NCBI GenBank assembly: GCA_039933515.1 | Contig: JBDTNY010000013.1 | Location: 1 to 50,588 of the forward strand | DNA length: 50,588 bases | Origin: JAOUEA01 sp039933515 | GTDB taxonomy: Bacteria > Actinomycetota > UBA4738 > HRBIN12 | Reading direction: 5' to 3' | In this document: positions 49,148-50,588 of the stretch, piece by piece | How positions within the stretch are numbered: the stretch's first letter is position 1 | Layout of the letters: each line of letters starts with the position of its first letter | Notes under the pieces: generated by a model | What the model was told of the DNA's origin: nothing | Database searches by the model: none | The model's input: the letters and a program-made list of their open reading frames with translations, nothing else | Made by a program: the position numbers and the translations under genes

Positions 49148-50588
49148 GCAGGCTCTTGACGATCATCACGTTCCTCCCGCTCGTCGGTCTCGTCGTGCTG
49201 GGTGTGGGCGGCCGGGCCCTCAAGGACGACGCGGTGCGCGCGATCACCATGGTCGTCACGCTCGCAGCCTTCGTGTTGTCGCTGGCGATCATCGGGCGGT
49301 TCGATCCCGCGCAGGCAGGATTCCAGCTTGTGGAGCGGGCGAGCTGGGTGGAGAGCATCGGGCTCTCGTACTACGTCGGGGTCGACGGGATCAGCCTATG
49401 GATGGTCGTCCTCACCACGTTCCTGTTCCCCGTAGCCGTGCTGGCGTCGTGGCGCGTCGAGAGGGACGTGCGCCTGTACATGGGCGCGATGCTGCTCCTC
49501 GAGACCGCGGTGGTGGGGTCCTTCGTGGCCCTGGACCTGCTGCTCTTCTTCGTGTTCTTCGAAGCGATCTTGGTCCCGATGTATCTGTTGATCGGCGGCT
49601 GGGGCGGCGAACGCCGGATCTACGCGGCGGTCAAGTTCTTCCTGTTCACGATGGCCGGGTCGGCCTTCCTGCTGCTCGCCACGATCTTCCTCTACTCCCG
49701 GTCGGGCGTCGCGCTCGGCGGTGGGAACACGTTCTCGCTCCCGCAGCTGGTCCAGGTGGCCGGAACGCTCCCCGTGGCCACCTCCCGCTGGCTGTTCCTC
49801 GGGTTCTTCGTCGCCTTCGCGGTGAAGGTGCCGCTCTTCCCGCTCCACACGTGGCTCGCCGATGCGCATACGGAAGCGCCGACGGCCGGCTCTGTGCTCC
49901 TGGCGGGCATCCTACTGAAGGTCGGCACGTACGGCCTGATCCGATTCAACCTCGCGCTCTTCCCCGAGGCCGCGAAGTACTTCGCGACCTTCGTCTCGAT
50001 CCTGGCCGTGATCGGCATCATCTACGGCGCCGTGTGCGCGCTGATCCAGACCGACCTCAAGCGGCTGGTGGCGTACTCATCGGTGTCGCATCTAGGGTTC
50101 GTCGTCCTGGGGATCTTCGCGTTCACCCAGCAGGGGATCACCGGCGGCGTCCTGCAGATGGTGACCCACGGTCTCGCCACTGGCGCGCTCTTCCTGCTGG
50201 TCGGCATGGTCTACGACCGCACCCACACGCGTGACCTCGGCAAGATGGGCGGACTCGCGACCGTGATGCCCTGGCTCACCGGCGCCTTCCTGTTCGCCGT
50301 CTTCGCCTCGGTCGGGCTCCCCGGGCTGAGCAGCTTCGTCGGCGAGTTCCTCGTGATCGTCGGGACGTTCGGCGTGAGCTATTGGTTCGGATCGCTCGCC
50401 GCTCTGGCCGTGATCCTCGCCGCGATCTACCTGCTCTGGTCGTACCAGCGCATGGCCTACGGTCCTGTGCACGACGAGCATCGGAACCTAGCCGACGTGA
50501 GCCTGCGCGAGGTCGTCGTGCTCGCGCCGGTGCTGGCCCTGCTGCTGGTCTTCGGCGTGTACCCCAGGCTGCTCACCGACCGGATCGA
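49144..50588 (+). CDS. nuoM: NADH-quinone oxidoreductase subunit M (partial)
   Basis: The gene runs off the window after about 481 codons. The ATG overlaps the nuoL stop and the frame is open to the end. VGVDGISLWMVVLTTFLFP near the N-terminus, FFEAILVPMYLLIGGWGGE with the conserved Glu, FAVKVPLFPLHTWLADAHTEAPTAGSV with the key Lys/His and DLKRLVAYSSVSHLGFVVLG are ND4 signatures. Probably only the last 20-50 residues are missing; nuoN would be expected next. Confidence 0.94.
   Translation, partial: MSRLLTIITFLPLVGLVVLGVGGRALKDDAVRAITMVVTLAAFVLSLAIIGRFDPAQAGFQLVERASWVESIGLSYYVGVDGISLWMVVLTTFLFPVAVLASWRVERDVRLYMGAMLLLETAVVGSFVALDLLLFFVFFEAILVPMYLLIGGWGGERRIYAAVKFFLFTMAGSAFLLLATIFLYSRSGVALGGGNTFSLPQLVQVAGTLPVATSRWLFLGFFVAFAVKVPLFPLHTWLADAHTEAPTAGSVLLAGILLKVGTYGLIRFNLALFPEAAKYFATFVSILAVIGIIYGAVCALIQTDLKRLVAYSSVSHLGFVVLGIFAFTQQGITGGVLQMVTHGLATGALFLLVGMVYDRTHTRDLGKMGGLATVMPWLTGAFLFAVFASVGLPGLSSFVGEFLVIVGTFGVSYWFGSLAALAVILAAIYLLWSYQRMAYGPVHDEHRNLADVSLREVVVLAPVLALLLVFGVYPRLLTDRI

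Overview
The window is high-G+C DNA from an actinobacterium (Actinomycetota). Marker pairings that point this way are ClpS with DUF2017, a BldC/excisionase-type HTH gene close to a bS22-type mini ribosomal protein gene, a glutaredoxin-like gene next to rex, and geranylgeranyl reductase directly before nuoA. Several features are unlike Streptomyces or Mycobacterium: a split, b6-like cytochrome b, a CtaA-CtaB fusion, and a Clp1-like P-loop protein between the HTH gene and bS22. A deep-branching or uncultivated lineage is likely, but I cannot name it from sequence alone.

Layout. 0-8.1 kb is mostly housekeeping: the end of a class III aminotransferase, AcuC-type deacetylase and pyruvate kinase (coupled, plus strand); SDR-ClpS-DUF2017 (coupled, minus strand); a phosphatase-family protein; HTH regulator, Clp1-like protein and bS22; a lipoprotein hydrolase and a SAM hydroxide adenosyltransferase. 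8.1-11.3 kb holds a minus-strand set (sugar-phosphate isomerase-like, small membrane peptide, nitronate monooxygenase-like) and a divergent membrane protein. 11.5-17.1 kb is the most accessory-looking part: exported DUF4331 protein, membrane-anchored TPR protein and NicO/RcnA-like metal transporter on the plus strand, facing a SigK-like ECF sigma factor with an RskA-like zinc anti-sigma factor on the minus strand.

17.1-50.6 kb is a respiratory island. It has the NADH/NAD sensor Rex; a minus-strand cytochrome bc operon (unknown membrane protein, 2[4Fe-4S] ferredoxin, b6-like cytochrome b, subunit-IV-like cytochrome b, Rieske, monoheme cytochrome c and two unknown membrane proteins); System II cytochrome c maturation (CcdA, ResB, CcsB and a TlpA/ResA thioredoxin); a caa3-type oxidase (CtaC with fused cytochrome c, CtaD, CtaE, CtaF, CtaG) followed by a membrane protein with three cupredoxin domains; a heme A/heme O synthase fusion; menaquinone side-chain genes (polyprenyl synthase, geranylgeranyl reductase); and nuoA-nuoM, cut off by the window end inside nuoM. 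A near-perfect Rex operator lies just downstream of a good promoter ahead of the geranylgeranyl reductase/nuo genes, so the encoded Rex probably controls them.

Together the genes describe a menaquinone-based aerobic chain: complex I, b6-like bc complex, membrane-tethered c-type or copper carriers, caa3 oxidase. The best candidates for undescribed biology are the ferredoxin-containing bc operon with its unknown small subunits, the triple-cupredoxin protein, the DUF4331-TPR-NicO/sigma cluster and the Clp1-like/bS22 pairing. No tRNA, rRNA, CRISPR array, insertion sequence or prophage was seen, and no gene-free stretch exceeds about 190 bases.
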